Source: Candidatus Anammoximicrobium sp. (GTDB lineage Bacteria; Planctomycetota; Planctomycetia; Pirellulales; Pirellulaceae). From it: 64,000 bases of DNA. The DNA lies in the NCBI GenBank assembly GCA_012515235.1, contig JAAYYU010000223.1:24444-88443 (forward strand), given 5' to 3'. A program made the translations under genes and the position numbers. The notes beneath the pieces were generated by a model. That model saw nothing but the letters and a program-made list of their open reading frames with translations. It did not search any database and was not told where the DNA came from. Below, piece by piece: positions 52,277 through 61,390 of the stretch. The stretch's first letter is position 1. Each line of letters starts with the position of its first letter.

Positions 52277-53458
52277 TTATAGTAGTTCCCGCTTGACCTC
52301 GGCAAAAGCCCGTAACGCGAATTCCAGGTCCTCGCGCGTGTGCGCGGCGGAGATTTGCGTGCGGATCCGCGCTTTGCCCTGAGGCACGACCGGATACGAA
52401 AATCCGATGACGTAGACCCCTTGGGCCAGCATCGCATCGGCCATTCGCGTCGCCAAGGCGGCGTCGCCCAACAGGATCGGCACGATCGGGTGTTCGCCCG
52501 GCAGAACATTGAATCCGGAGCGCGCCAAGCTCTCGCGGAAGAACCGCGTGTTTTGCTCCAAACGGTCCCGCAACTCGGTCGACTCCGACAGCAACTCCAG
52601 GGCCTTGAGCGATCCTGCAGCGATTGGCGGCGCGAGCGTGTTGGAGAACAGGTAGGGCCGTGAACGCTGCCGCAGATACTCGATGATCTCGCGTCGCCCG
52701 CTGGTGTACCCGCCGCTGGCTCCGCCCAAGGCTTTGCCCAGCGTACCCGTCAGAATGTCGATCCGGCCCAGCACCCCGTGGTGCTCGTGGGTGCCTCGGC
52801 CGTGCGGGCCCATGAAACCGACCGCGTGCGAATCGTCGACCATGACTAGGGCGTTGTACTTGTCGGCCAACTCGCAAATCTCGGACAACCGGGCGATGTA
52901 GCCGTCCATCGAAAAGACGCCGTCCGTGGCGATCAACCGGTACCGCGCAGGGGAGGCAGCGCGGAGTTGCTCCTCCAGATCCGCCATGTCGCTGTTCCGA
53001 TAGCGATAGCGGGCCGCTTTGCACAGGCGGACTCCGTCGATAATGCTGGCGTGGTTCAGTTCGTCGGAGATCACGGCGTCCTCCGGACCGAGGAGCGTTT
53101 CGAACAAGCCGCCGTTGGCATCAAAGCAGGAGCCGTACAGGATCGTGTCTTCCGTGCCCAGGAATTCGGTCAGTTTCTGCTCCAGTTGCTTGTGCACCGC
53201 TTGGGTGCCGCAGATGAAGCGGACGGACGCCAAACCGTAGCCCCACTCGTCCAGAGCTTGACGTGCCGCCTGGATGACGGCCGGATGCTGCGCCAAGCCC
53301 AAGTAATTATTGGCGCACATGTTCAACACTGGATTTCCGTCGCCGACGCGGATGTGGGCCCCCTGCGGCGTGGTAATGACGCGTTCGACCTTGTACAGCC
53401 CGCCGGCTCGAATCTCGGCCAACTGCTCCATAAAGTGCTGTTTCAGCGGTCCAAACAT
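52277..53458 (-). CDS. kbl: Glycine C-acetyltransferase (2-amino-3-ketobutyrate CoA ligase)
   Basis: 393 residues from ATG 53458, the family start (the frame continues upstream without similarity). PLP fold type I: MCANNYLGLAQHP, GYGLASVRFICGTQAVHKQ, ILYGSCFDANGGLFETL, VMVDDSHAVGFMGPHGRGT, and the PLP Lys near 244 in TLGKALGGASGG. It splits 2-amino-3-ketobutyrate with CoA into glycine and acetyl-CoA. The partner threonine dehydrogenase gene is not in the window. Confidence 0.93.
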   Translation of the reverse strand: MFGPLKQHFMEQLAEIRAGGLYKVERVITTPQGAHIRVGDGNPVLNMCANNYLGLAQHPAVIQAARQALDEWGYGLASVRFICGTQAVHKQLEQKLTEFLGTEDTILYGSCFDANGGLFETLLGPEDAVISDELNHASIIDGVRLCKAARYRYRNSDMADLEEQLRAASPARYRLIATDGVFSMDGYIARLSEICELADKYNALVMVDDSHAVGFMGPHGRGTHEHHGVLGRIDILTGTLGKALGGASGGYTSGRREIIEYLRQRSRPYLFSNTLAPPIAAGSLKALELLSESTELRDRLEQNTRFFRESLARSGFNVLPGEHPIVPILLGDAALATRMADAMLAQGVYVIGFSYPVVPQGKARIRTQISAAHTREDLEFALRAFAEVKRELL

Positions 53459-53687
53459 CCGACAAAACGCCTTAATTCTGAGGGTTAAAATGGACCGACC
53501 AACGAGCCAAGCCCTGGCTGATCGGGACATCGGCTTCGCTATCCGCAGGCCAAATAACGAGTTACGGCTTGGCACAGATCTGGGCTTAGGACTCGACAAC
53601 CGCCCGGTGCTCGACTACAATCTCGCTTTCTCAGCGTTTGGGGTCGTGTGTCAAGATAGCATCCAAAGACGTTTCGTAGGACTGGGC

Positions 53688-54062
53688 ATGTACGCGATTT
53701 TTGCAGACGGCGGACGGCAATACAAAGTGGAAGAAGGCCAGGAACTGGAACTCGACTATCGGGATGTTCCTCCAGGCGAACAGTTGACGTTCGACAAGGT
53801 GCTCGCGGTCTCGGCCGACGACGGCCTCACGTTGGGCCAGCCGACCGTCGCGGGAGCTTGCATCACTGCCGAAGTCGTGGGCCCGGCCCTCGGCGACAAA
53901 GTCTACGTACAGAAGTTCACTCGCCGCAAGAACTTCCGTCGCCGCACTGGCCATCGACAGATCTACACCAAAGTGCGGATTAAGCAGATCGCGGCGGGCC
54001 AGGGAAGGGAAACCTCCAGCCCCAGCGAGATCGCATCGACCCCCGCTCCGGCCGAGGCTTGA
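53688..54062 (+). CDS. rplU: Ribosomal protein bL21
   Basis: 124 residues from ATG 53688. MYAIFADGGRQYKVEEGQEL at the start, VLAVSADDGLTLGQPTVAGA and KVYVQKFTRRKNFRRRTGHRQ are standard for L21. The tail after residue ~105 is a Ser/Pro/Ala extension. It is divergent from kbl. In most bacteria rpmA (bL27) follows; here no L27 gene follows, only a hairpin and then ribE on the opposite strand. Confidence 0.95.
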   Translation: MYAIFADGGRQYKVEEGQELELDYRDVPPGEQLTFDKVLAVSADDGLTLGQPTVAGACITAEVVGPALGDKVYVQKFTRRKNFRRRTGHRQIYTKVRIKQIAAGQGRETSSPSEIASTPAPAEA

Positions 54063-54174
54063 GCCCGAGCCGAAAACGGCTTTCGGCGACAGACCGCGGA
54101 TGGGGATCGGGAACAGATCCGACAAGACGGCCAGCGAGCGAATCCTGTTTAACGCTGGCAAGACAGGCTGCTAC

Positions 54175-54197
54175 GCCGGCCCTTCGCCGGGTTTTCT
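54175..54197 (+). terminator. Possible terminator after rplU
   Basis: Short stem CCGGC/GCCGG (54176-54180 and 54186-54190) with loop CCTTC, followed by GTTTTCT. It lies 115 bases after the rplU stop, before the convergent ribE. The stem is short. Confidence 0.4.
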
Positions 54198-54294
54198 GCC
54201 GCGTTGGGGCACACGCAGATTTCCCGAATCCGCCGCCGCTACGGATGCGCGTTGCATCCGGTGACGTCCCATGCCCCTTCGCGGCGTGCCGCCT

Positions 54295-54900
54295 TCAACC
54301 GCGAGCCAGGTATCCGCTGGCCAGTTGTTTCTCGACGTATTTAGCCAGCACGTCGGTTTCCAGATTCACCGGGTCGCCGGGTTGCAGTTTGCCCAAGGTG
54401 GTGATCGTCAGGGTGTGCGGAATCAACGCCACGCTGAACCGCTCGTCTTCCACATCCACCAGCGTCAAGCTGATGCCGTCGACGGCGATTGAGCCTTTGC
54501 TGGCCATCTGGCGAGTCAAGCGGGCGGGCATCCGGAACCAGAACGTCGACCAGTCCTTTTCGTCCAGACGCTGGTCCAGCCAACCTACCGCGTCGATGTG
54601 TCCGGTGACGAAGTGGCCGCCCAATTCGCCGCCCACCTTGAGCGACCGCTCCAGATTCACCTGACTGCCTTCCTGCAGGCGGCCGAGGTTTGTGCGGCTC
54701 AGGGTCTCGGCCCCGGCGTCGAACCCAAACGTCGTCTGGTCGACCTCGACCACCGTCAAGCAACAGCCATTTACCGAGATGCTGTCCCCGATCTTCGTGT
54801 CGCGAGCGATTTCCGGAGATTGGATGACCAGCCGCACGCCCGGCGGATCGGAAATCAACCGCCGCACGGTCCCCATCCGTTCCACAATTCCGCTGAACAT
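54295..54900 (-). CDS. ribE: Riboflavin synthase alpha chain
   Basis: 201 residues. Two similar barrel halves: MFSGIVERMGTVRRLI with GDSISVNGCCLTVVE, and GHFVTGHIDAVGWL with GSIAVDGISLTLVDVED. It makes riboflavin from two lumazine molecules. No other rib genes are beside it. Confidence 0.95.
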   Translation of the reverse strand: MFSGIVERMGTVRRLISDPPGVRLVIQSPEIARDTKIGDSISVNGCCLTVVEVDQTTFGFDAGAETLSRTNLGRLQEGSQVNLERSLKVGGELGGHFVTGHIDAVGWLDQRLDEKDWSTFWFRMPARLTRQMASKGSIAVDGISLTLVDVEDERFSVALIPHTLTITTLGKLQPGDPVNLETDVLAKYVEKQLASGYLARG

Positions 54901-54932
54901 AGGATGCTTTCCCCTTTCTGCACAGATTCTCG

Positions 54933-54938
54933 TATAAT
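54933..54938 (+). promoter_or_regulatory. Candidate -10 box TATAAT upstream of nadE
   Basis: Perfect consensus hexamer TATAAT in CTCGTATAATGAGGG, 130 bases before the nadE ATG. No good -35 hexamer lies 17 bases upstream, so support is limited to the -10. Confidence 0.25.
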
Positions 54939-55037
54939 GAGGGCGAATCGATCCGTGTCAAGGCCTGAGTCGACGAACTGGCCTTCCGCGCGTCGTCTGT
55001 CGAAGGCTGCCATGGAACCGTCAGCCCTGGTCCGCCA

Positions 55038-55058
55038 ACCACTGACCACTGACAATTG
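55038..55058. repeat. Short heptamer array (ACCACTG x2, ACAATTG)
   Basis: Three period-7 units end 11 bases before the nadE ATG. They match the strand-corrected units of the 49862 array, so the same repeat family stands before nadE. Confidence 0.85.
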
Positions 55059-55069
55059 ACCGCACCTCC

Positions 55070-57073
55070 ATGAAACTGATCAAAGTCGCTGCCGCCGTAT
55101 TGAACCAGACCGCGTTGGCGTGGGACGAGAACAAGAGCCACATTCTGAGCGCGATTTGCGCCGCGCGGGAGCAGGGTGCGAGCATCCTGTGTCTGCCCGA
55201 ATTGTGCATCACGGGCTATGGCTGTGAGGATGCCTTTCATTCGCCCGGCGTCCAGCGGTTGGCTCAGCAGGTGCTGCTGGAAATCCTGCCTGAAACCCGC
55301 GGCATGATCGTGTCGCTGGGTCTGCCGCTGCTGCACGGTGGCGGGCTGTTCAACACCGCGTGTCTGGTGGCGGACGGGCAGATCCTCGGCTTCGTCGCCA
55401 AGCAGAATTTGGCCAACGAAGGCATCCATTACGAACAGCGTTGGTTTCGTCCGTGGCCGGGTGGCGTCTGTTTGGAGACCGAGGTCGGTGGCCGCCGCTA
55501 TCCCCTGGGCGACCTGATCTTCAAGTGTGGAGGCGTGGCGTTGGGCTTCGAGATCTGTGAAGACGCCTGGGTCAGCGACCGGCCCGGCGCCGATCTGGCT
55601 CGCCGCAACGTCGACGTGATCTTGAACCCCAGCGCCAGTCACTTTGCTTTTAACAAGCACCAAACTCGCCGCCGTTTCGTCCTGGAAGGTTCGCGCTCCT
55701 TTGCCGTCAGTTACGTGTATGCGAACCTGCTGGGCAACGAAGCGGGCCGCGCGATCTACGACGGCGATGCGATGATCGCCAGCGGCGGCCAGATGCTGGC
55801 CGCCGGCCCGCGGTTTTCCTTCGCCGATTTCGGCGTCACGGCGGCCGTTGTGGACATCGACGTGACGCGGATGAACCGCGCCCGAGCTGGGACGTTTCGA
55901 GTCGACATCCAGGCAGAACGGACCGCCTGCGTCAGCGCCGACTTTCCTTTTCCTGTCATCCAGCCGGAAAGGCGGGAACTGACTGCCGCCGCGTGGGAAA
56001 ACGGGCCCTACGTGAAGGAAGAGGAATTTGCCCGCGCCGTAGCGCTGGGGTTGTTCGATTACCTGCGCAAGAGCCGGTCGCGGGGCTTTGTGGTGTCGAT
56101 CAGCGGCGGCGTCGACTCGGCGACGGTGACGGTCCTGGCCGCCTTGCTGATCCGGCTGGGCAGCCACGAACTGGGATTGCCGGGATTCCTGGAAAAACTG
56201 CCGTACCTGCCGGAACTGGGAAATGCAAACCAGCCGGCGGAGGTCGTGCGCCGACTGCTGACCTGCGCCTATCAGGCGACGCGCAACAGTTCGGCGACCA
56301 CGTGGGAAGCGGCGCGCGGCGTGGCCGAGGCCGTGGGTGCCCAGTGTTACCGCTTTGAGGTCGACACGCTGGTGCAGAACTATGTGGATATCGTCTCGCA
56401 AGCCATCGGCCGACCGCTGACCTGGGAGCGGGATGACGTGGCTCTGCAGAATATCCAGGCGCGAGCGCGAGCGCCCAGTGTGTGGCTGTTGGCGAATCTG
56501 CAGGGGGCCCTGCTGCTGTCCACCAGCAATCGGAGCGAGGCCGCCGTGGGGTACGCGACCATGGACGGGGACACCTGCGGCGGGTTGTCGCCGATTGCCG
56601 GGATCGACAAGGCGTTCTTGCGGCGCTGGCTGGTGTGGATGGAACGTCACGGTCCGGATGGCTGCGGTCCGCTGCCGGCGCTGGCCCTGGTAAACCGGCA
56701 ATCGCCGACGGCCGAGTTGCGTCCTCCGGCGGCCAAACAGACCGACGAGGACGACTTGATGCCCTATGACGTGCTGGACGAAATCGAGCGGGCGGCGATT
56801 CGCGACAAACTGACGCCGCGGGAAGTGCTGCAGCGCATCGAGTCGCAGCGCGGACCGTACACGCGCCGGCAACTGGCTTTGTGGGTCGAACGCTTCTTCC
56901 GTCTGTGGTGCCGCAATCAGTGGAAGCGGGAACGGTATGCACCGTCGTTTCACCTGGATGACGAAAACCTGGACCCCAAGACCTGGTGCCGCTTCCCGAT
57001 TCTGTCGGGCGGGTTCGAGCGGGAGTTGCGGGAATTGCGGGAGGCAATCGTTGGCGACGGAGCGTTCCGGTGA
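55070..57073 (+). CDS. nadE: Glutamine-dependent NAD+ synthetase
   Basis: 667 residues; no clear ribosome site, the heptamer array is directly upstream. The N-terminal nitrilase-type glutaminase domain has the Glu-Lys-Cys triad: Glu44 in CLPELCITGYG, Lys111 in FVAKQNLANEG and Cys163 in FEICEDAW. The synthetase domain starts near 330 with the P-loop ISGGVDSATV, then LLLSTSNRSEAAVGYATMDGDTCGG-type sequence (LLSTSNRSEAAVGY, TMDGDTCGGLSPI) and the ATP-binding tail. It forms NAD+ from deamido-NAD+, ATP and glutamine. Long form typical of glutamine users. Confidence 0.96.
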   Translation: MKLIKVAAAVLNQTALAWDENKSHILSAICAAREQGASILCLPELCITGYGCEDAFHSPGVQRLAQQVLLEILPETRGMIVSLGLPLLHGGGLFNTACLVADGQILGFVAKQNLANEGIHYEQRWFRPWPGGVCLETEVGGRRYPLGDLIFKCGGVALGFEICEDAWVSDRPGADLARRNVDVILNPSASHFAFNKHQTRRRFVLEGSRSFAVSYVYANLLGNEAGRAIYDGDAMIASGGQMLAAGPRFSFADFGVTAAVVDIDVTRMNRARAGTFRVDIQAERTACVSADFPFPVIQPERRELTAAAWENGPYVKEEEFARAVALGLFDYLRKSRSRGFVVSISGGVDSATVTVLAALLIRLGSHELGLPGFLEKLPYLPELGNANQPAEVVRRLLTCAYQATRNSSATTWEAARGVAEAVGAQCYRFEVDTLVQNYVDIVSQAIGRPLTWERDDVALQNIQARARAPSVWLLANLQGALLLSTSNRSEAAVGYATMDGDTCGGLSPIAGIDKAFLRRWLVWMERHGPDGCGPLPALALVNRQSPTAELRPPAAKQTDEDDLMPYDVLDEIERAAIRDKLTPREVLQRIESQRGPYTRRQLALWVERFFRLWCRNQWKRERYAPSFHLDDENLDPKTWCRFPILSGGFERELRELREAIVGDGAFR

Positions 57074-57180
57074 ATTGCGTTGACCTTGCGGATTCAGCGT
57101 GGAAATCGTCTTTTGCGGCCAGGCCAATCGGCCGGCGCCTGCCGATGAACCGTGAGGGACGCGGACGCGACCACGAAATC

Positions 57181-57211
57181 CCGGCTTCTTTGCGAACGCC
57201 GGACTTTTTTT
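57181..57211 (+). terminator. Intrinsic terminator after nadE
   Basis: Stem CCGGC/GCCGG (57181-57185 and 57198-57202), 12-base loop, then seven T (57205-57211) after AC. About 108 bases past the nadE stop. Confidence 0.55.
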
Positions 57212-57392
57212 CGTGCGTCCGGCCATCGGCGCGGCGGGTCCGGCAACGGCAACCCGCGTCAACGCCCGCGGGGGCCTTCTCGAAGCAGGGCAAGCCCCGA
57301 CATGGGCATGCTCCCCTCCCGAAGCCGTGGGCGAAGTGGTATCTTGGGGTCTTTGTCGAAGCCTCATCTGGGCAACTATTCGGGAGGTCCAC

Positions 57393-58691
57393 ATGAAAAA
57401 CGTCGTTACGTTCGTACTCGGTGGCGGTCGGGGAACGCGTCTGTATCCGTTGACCAAGTATCGGGCCAAGCCGGCCGTGCCGCTGGCCGGCAAGTATCGG
57501 CTGATTGACATTCCGCTGTCCAACTGTCTGAACAGCGGTTTGAACCGCATTTTTGTCCTCACCCAGTTCATGTCGGTGAGTTTGCACCGCCATATCCGCC
57601 AGACGTATCGCTTCGATCACTTCAGCGGCGGATTTGTGGAGGTGCTGGCCGCTCAGCAGACGATGGACGAGGGGACCGACTGGTACCAGGGCACCGCCGA
57701 CGCCGTGCGAAAGAATATGCGTTATCTGCAGCAGCCGGGCGTCGAGTATGTGCTGATTCTGTCCGGCGACCAGTTGTACCGGATGGATTACCGCAAGTTG
57801 ATCGAGACGCACAAGCAGACCCAAGCCGATGTCACGATCGCCGGTCTGCTGGTCTCCGGCAGCGATGCGAGCGAACTCGGCGTAATGCGGGCCGACGAGT
57901 CGGGCCGTGTGATCGACTTTGTCGAGAAACCCAAGACCGAGGAGCAACTCAAGCCGGTGCGTCTGGATCCCCAATGGATCGAAAGACGCGGCGGCCACGT
58001 GGATGGCCGCGATTGCCTGGGCAATATGGGCATCTACCTGTTTAACCGCGATCTGCTGATCGAGTTGTTGACGAAAACCCAGTACCAGGATTTCGGCAAG
58101 GAGGTGTTCCCGCAGTCCATCAGCGCGCGGCACGTTCAGGTCCACCTGTTCGACGACTACTGGGAAGACATCGGAACAATCCGGGCGTTTTACAACGCCA
58201 ATTTGAGCCTGGTGCGTCCCAATTCCCCTTACCATCTGACTTCCGCAGAGGCGCCCGTGTATTCGCGGGCCCGCTTTTTGCCGCCCTCAAGAATCGACGG
58301 CGCGACGATCCGGTCCAGTTTCGTCGCCGACGGCTGTCAGATCGGCGAGGGTGCGGTGATCGAAAACAGCATTATCGGGCTGCGCAGCGTGATCGGGCCG
58401 GGGGTGACGATCCGAGATTCAATCTTGATGGGGGCCGACTACTACGAAGACACTTTTCAACTGGAACAGGATCGCTTGGCGGAACGGCCTCCCATCGGGA
58501 TCGGGCCCGGTTGCGTCATCGAAGGCGCGATCATCGACAAGAACTGCTACATCGGGCGCGAAGTGCGGATCGCCAATGAAGGCAAGGTGGAGAAAAGCGA
58601 GGGGGATCACGGCACGTGCATGATCCGCGACAGCATCCCGATCGTGCTCAAGGGCGGGGTGCTGCCGGACAAGTGGTCGCTGCACGGGTAG
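57393..58691 (+). CDS. glgC: Glucose-1-phosphate adenylyltransferase
   Basis: 432 residues from ATG 57393 (GGGAGG six bases upstream; the frame before it has no similarity). Nucleotidyltransferase fold: TFVLGGGRGTRLYPLTKYRAKPA, ILSGDQLYRMDY, GRVIDFVEKPKTEEQL, LGNMGIYLF, and DYWEDIGTIRAF. The C-terminus is a left-handed beta helix (FVADGCQIGEGAVIENSIIG), with IIDKNCYIGREVRIANEGKV at the end. It makes ADP-glucose for glycogen. glgB is at 44396. Terminator hairpin follows. Confidence 0.96.
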   Translation: MKNVVTFVLGGGRGTRLYPLTKYRAKPAVPLAGKYRLIDIPLSNCLNSGLNRIFVLTQFMSVSLHRHIRQTYRFDHFSGGFVEVLAAQQTMDEGTDWYQGTADAVRKNMRYLQQPGVEYVLILSGDQLYRMDYRKLIETHKQTQADVTIAGLLVSGSDASELGVMRADESGRVIDFVEKPKTEEQLKPVRLDPQWIERRGGHVDGRDCLGNMGIYLFNRDLLIELLTKTQYQDFGKEVFPQSISARHVQVHLFDDYWEDIGTIRAFYNANLSLVRPNSPYHLTSAEAPVYSRARFLPPSRIDGATIRSSFVADGCQIGEGAVIENSIIGLRSVIGPGVTIRDSILMGADYYEDTFQLEQDRLAERPPIGIGPGCVIEGAIIDKNCYIGREVRIANEGKVEKSEGDHGTCMIRDSIPIVLKGGVLPDKWSLHG

Positions 58692-58712
58692 CCGGGCGGC
58701 AGTCGGATACCG

Positions 58713-58745
58713 GGAAGCCCGGCTGGTGTAAACAGCCGGGCTTCC
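58713..58745. terminator. Bidirectional hairpin, glgC / STAS gene
   Basis: Perfect 12-bp stem GGAAGCCCGGCT (58713-58724) with AGCCGGGCTTCC (58734-58745) and a 9-base loop. It lies between the convergent glgC and STAS genes. No T-run follows, so it may act as a stabilising or bidirectional terminator. Confidence 0.6.
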
Positions 58746-58763
58746 GGCCGTCTCCGTCCCCGC

Positions 58764-59123
58764 TTACGGCAGTTTCAGAATCTCGATCACTTCCGCCTCT
58801 GCCTTGTCCGCGTGCTCGAAGGGCAGCGATCGGCCCAACATGCCTAGCACCTGCCGGAAGCCCTCGGACGCCCCGCAGCATTCGATGCGGCCGCCCTGCG
58901 ACGTGACCGTCTTGACCAACAGCAACAGCTTGCCCACGACCGCTGACGAAAGTTGTTGAACGGCCTGGAAATTGACGAGCACCCGTTGCGGTTTGGCGTC
59001 GGCCAACTGGATCAGATCGCGGCCCATCTGGGTCACGGATTCGCGGTCAGTACCCACTTCCCCAAGGTAAATGATCTGCACGCCGTCGCGGTGCTGCGTC
59101 TGGAAATAGCGATAGTCGGTCAT
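58764..59123 (-). CDS. STAS-domain protein (anti-sigma factor antagonist type)
   Basis: 119 residues. One STAS domain: RVLVNFQAVQQLSSAVVGKLLLLVKTV is the core (residues about 47-73), with the conserved Ser59 or Ser60 in the QLSSAV loop that is phosphorylated in SpoIIAA-type proteins. Then GGRIECCGASEGFRQVL. It would act in a partner-switching network with an anti-sigma factor kinase, which is not visible here. Confidence 0.9.
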   Translation of the reverse strand: MTDYRYFQTQHRDGVQIIYLGEVGTDRESVTQMGRDLIQLADAKPQRVLVNFQAVQQLSSAVVGKLLLLVKTVTSQGGRIECCGASEGFRQVLGMLGRSLPFEHADKAEAEVIEILKLP

Positions 59124-59207
59124 GGTCGTTGTTTCCCCTTTGCCGATACCAGTTTACCGCGTATGCTGGTGCGAGAGAAGCGTTATTTTCAAACGCGGGA
59201 GAACTCG

Positions 59208-61373
59208 ATGAAGGACAGATCGGGCTACGGCCCGGCGGGCTGGTTCGCCGCGACTATCCTCTGGGGGGCGTTCTTGCTGTTTCAGGTCCAGCCGCTGTTC
59301 AGCAAGATGATCCTGCCGTGGTTTGGCGGCAGTCCCGCCGTGTGGACGACCTGTCTGCTGTTTTTCCAGACCGTGTTGCTGGCCGGCTATGCCTACGCCC
59401 ACGGACTGGTTCACCTGCGCGGGGTGTCGCGGCAGAATCTGGTGCACCTGACCTTGGCCGCTCTGGCGTTGCTGCTGCTGCCGATCACCCCGCCCGAAAC
59501 CTGGAAGCCGCCGGACGGGAAGAACGCCGTGTGGCGGATTCTGCTGCTGTTGACGCGGCATGTCGGCCTGCCGTACTTCCTGCTGGCGGCCACTTCGCCG
59601 CTGGTGCAAGCCTGGTATGCGCGGGTCTACCGCGAGCGTTCGCCCTACCGGTTGTACGCCTTGTCGAATTTCGGTTCCCTGGTCGGACTGGTCAGTTATC
59701 CGTTCCTGGTCGAGCCCGCACTGACGACGCAGCGGCAAGGACAGCTCTGGTCGCTGGCGTTCGGGGCCTACGTCGTGTTGTGCGGCGTGATCGCCCTGCG
59801 GCTGGGGCGACTGCGCCTCGCGCCGGAGACCGGGCCGAAGCCCTCCCCGGCGGCCGAACCCGACGCGGGAAACGCCCTGTCCTGGTCCGCGGTGACCTGC
59901 TGGATCGCCCTGCCCGCGCTGGCCTCCACGCTGCTGATGTCGATCACCAACCACGTTTGCCAGAACGTGGCCGTGGTTCCGCTGCTGTGGATCGTGCCGC
60001 TGACGCTGTACCTGCTGACGTTCATCATCTGCTTTGACAAGGAACGCTGGTACGTGCGCCGCTGGTTTGCCGCGGCGGCCATCCTGGCGGTGCTGGCGGC
60101 CAGCTACCTGGTCCTGTTCCGATATCTCGACAAGCTCTTCGAGTCGCTGGGCCAGCGCGTGCTGTGGTGGCATTTGACGCACAGCGTGGCCGTGGAAGCC
60201 GGCGTGTATTTGCTGGTTCTGTTCCTGCTGTGCATGCTCTGCCACGGTGAATTGGTCCGGCGCAAGCCGCACCCGCGACGGCTGACGGCGTTCTACCTGG
60301 CCGTCTCGGCGGGAGGCGCGTTGGGCGGACTGTTGGTGGCCGTGATTAGTCCGTTGCTGTTCTCGTCGTACATCGAGCTGAATCTGGGGCTGCTGACCGG
60401 TTTGGGCTTGGCGATGGCCGTCTTCGTAAACGAGGCGCGAGTTCGGTGGCTGCCCCATGTCTCGTGGCTGCTGAGGGGTGCGGCCCTGGCCCTGATTGCG
60501 GGCGTATGCCTGATTGCCGTGTGGGGCCAATGGGAAGCCTGGGACCGGGAACGAGGCTTGCTGCACGTGCGCAATTTCTACGGGGTGTTGTCGCTCAAGG
60601 AACGTTATCCAGAAAAGCCGGAATGGGCGGGCCTGGCCTTGTTCCACGGCCGGACGGTCCACGGTTTCGAACTGCGGGCGGCCGACCAACGCGGCCAGCC
60701 GACGACGTACTACTCGCAAGAGAGCGGCGTCGGGCGAACGCTCGTCGCCCTGAGCGACGCCCAGCCTCGGCGGGTCGGGGTCGTCGGTTTGGGCGCGGGC
60801 ACCTTGGCAGCCTACGGCCGCGCGGGAGACTACTACCGCTTCTATGAGATCGACGACGACGTGAGCCAGTTGGCGCAGCGGTTCTTTACATTCCTCCCCC
60901 AATCCGCGGCCGCCGTCGATATCATCTCCGGCGATGCGCGCCTGTCGCTCGAGCGGGAACCGCCGCAGCGTTTTGACGTGCTCGTCCTGGACGCGTTCAG
61001 CGGTGACACGGTTCCGGTGCACCTGCTGACCGCCGAGGCGTTTGCCGTCTACCTGCGGCACCTGAATCCACGCGGCGCGATCGCCGTGCATACCAGCAGC
61101 TTATACGTCGACCTGGCGCCCGTCGTGCATCAAATCGCCAAACACTACGAACTGACCGATGCGGTGATCAACTGGCCCCAGGGCAGCTACAGCATCCACT
61201 GGGCCGAGGAGCAGGGCTACGCCGTGACGCCTTCCCAATGGATGCTGCTGACGCGCGATCCGGCACTCTTGCTGCGCCCGCCGATCCGCGAAGTCGCTGA
61301 AACCGTGTTCGTCGATCGCCGTCTGCCGTTGTGGACGGATCAATACAACAACCTGTTTCAAATGCTGCGATGA
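59208..61373 (+). CDS. Membrane protein with spermidine synthase-like domain
   Basis: 721 residues from ATG 59208 (GGGAGA upstream). The N-terminal ~460 residues hold about ten membrane helices, starting AATILWGAFLLFQVQPLFSKMIL and including LPYFLLAATSPLVQAWYARV. The C-terminal ~240 residues resemble the spermidine synthase methyltransferase-like fold: RRVGVVGLGAGTLAAYGRAG as the nucleotide loop, FYEIDDDVSQLAQRFF, and FDVLVLDAFSGDTVPVHLL. Such fusions are common in bacteria; aminopropyl transfer has not been shown for them. It is divergent from the STAS gene. Confidence 0.88.
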   Translation: MKDRSGYGPAGWFAATILWGAFLLFQVQPLFSKMILPWFGGSPAVWTTCLLFFQTVLLAGYAYAHGLVHLRGVSRQNLVHLTLAALALLLLPITPPETWKPPDGKNAVWRILLLLTRHVGLPYFLLAATSPLVQAWYARVYRERSPYRLYALSNFGSLVGLVSYPFLVEPALTTQRQGQLWSLAFGAYVVLCGVIALRLGRLRLAPETGPKPSPAAEPDAGNALSWSAVTCWIALPALASTLLMSITNHVCQNVAVVPLLWIVPLTLYLLTFIICFDKERWYVRRWFAAAAILAVLAASYLVLFRYLDKLFESLGQRVLWWHLTHSVAVEAGVYLLVLFLLCMLCHGELVRRKPHPRRLTAFYLAVSAGGALGGLLVAVISPLLFSSYIELNLGLLTGLGLAMAVFVNEARVRWLPHVSWLLRGAALALIAGVCLIAVWGQWEAWDRERGLLHVRNFYGVLSLKERYPEKPEWAGLALFHGRTVHGFELRAADQRGQPTTYYSQESGVGRTLVALSDAQPRRVGVVGLGAGTLAAYGRAGDYYRFYEIDDDVSQLAQRFFTFLPQSAAAVDIISGDARLSLEREPPQRFDVLVLDAFSGDTVPVHLLTAEAFAVYLRHLNPRGAIAVHTSSLYVDLAPVVHQIAKHYELTDAVINWPQGSYSIHWAEEQGYAVTPSQWMLLTRDPALLLRPPIREVAETVFVDRRLPLWTDQYNNLFQMLR

Positions 61374-61390
61374 GTTCGAGGAATGACACC

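Noticed and set aside
54341..57571. 1076-codon minus-strand frame across nadE
   Set aside because: Antisense to nadE and out of frame with ribE at its end; composition is that of a shadow.
58713..58745. Riboswitch or small RNA at the glgC end
   Set aside because: It is a single simple hairpin between convergent genes; a terminator explains it.
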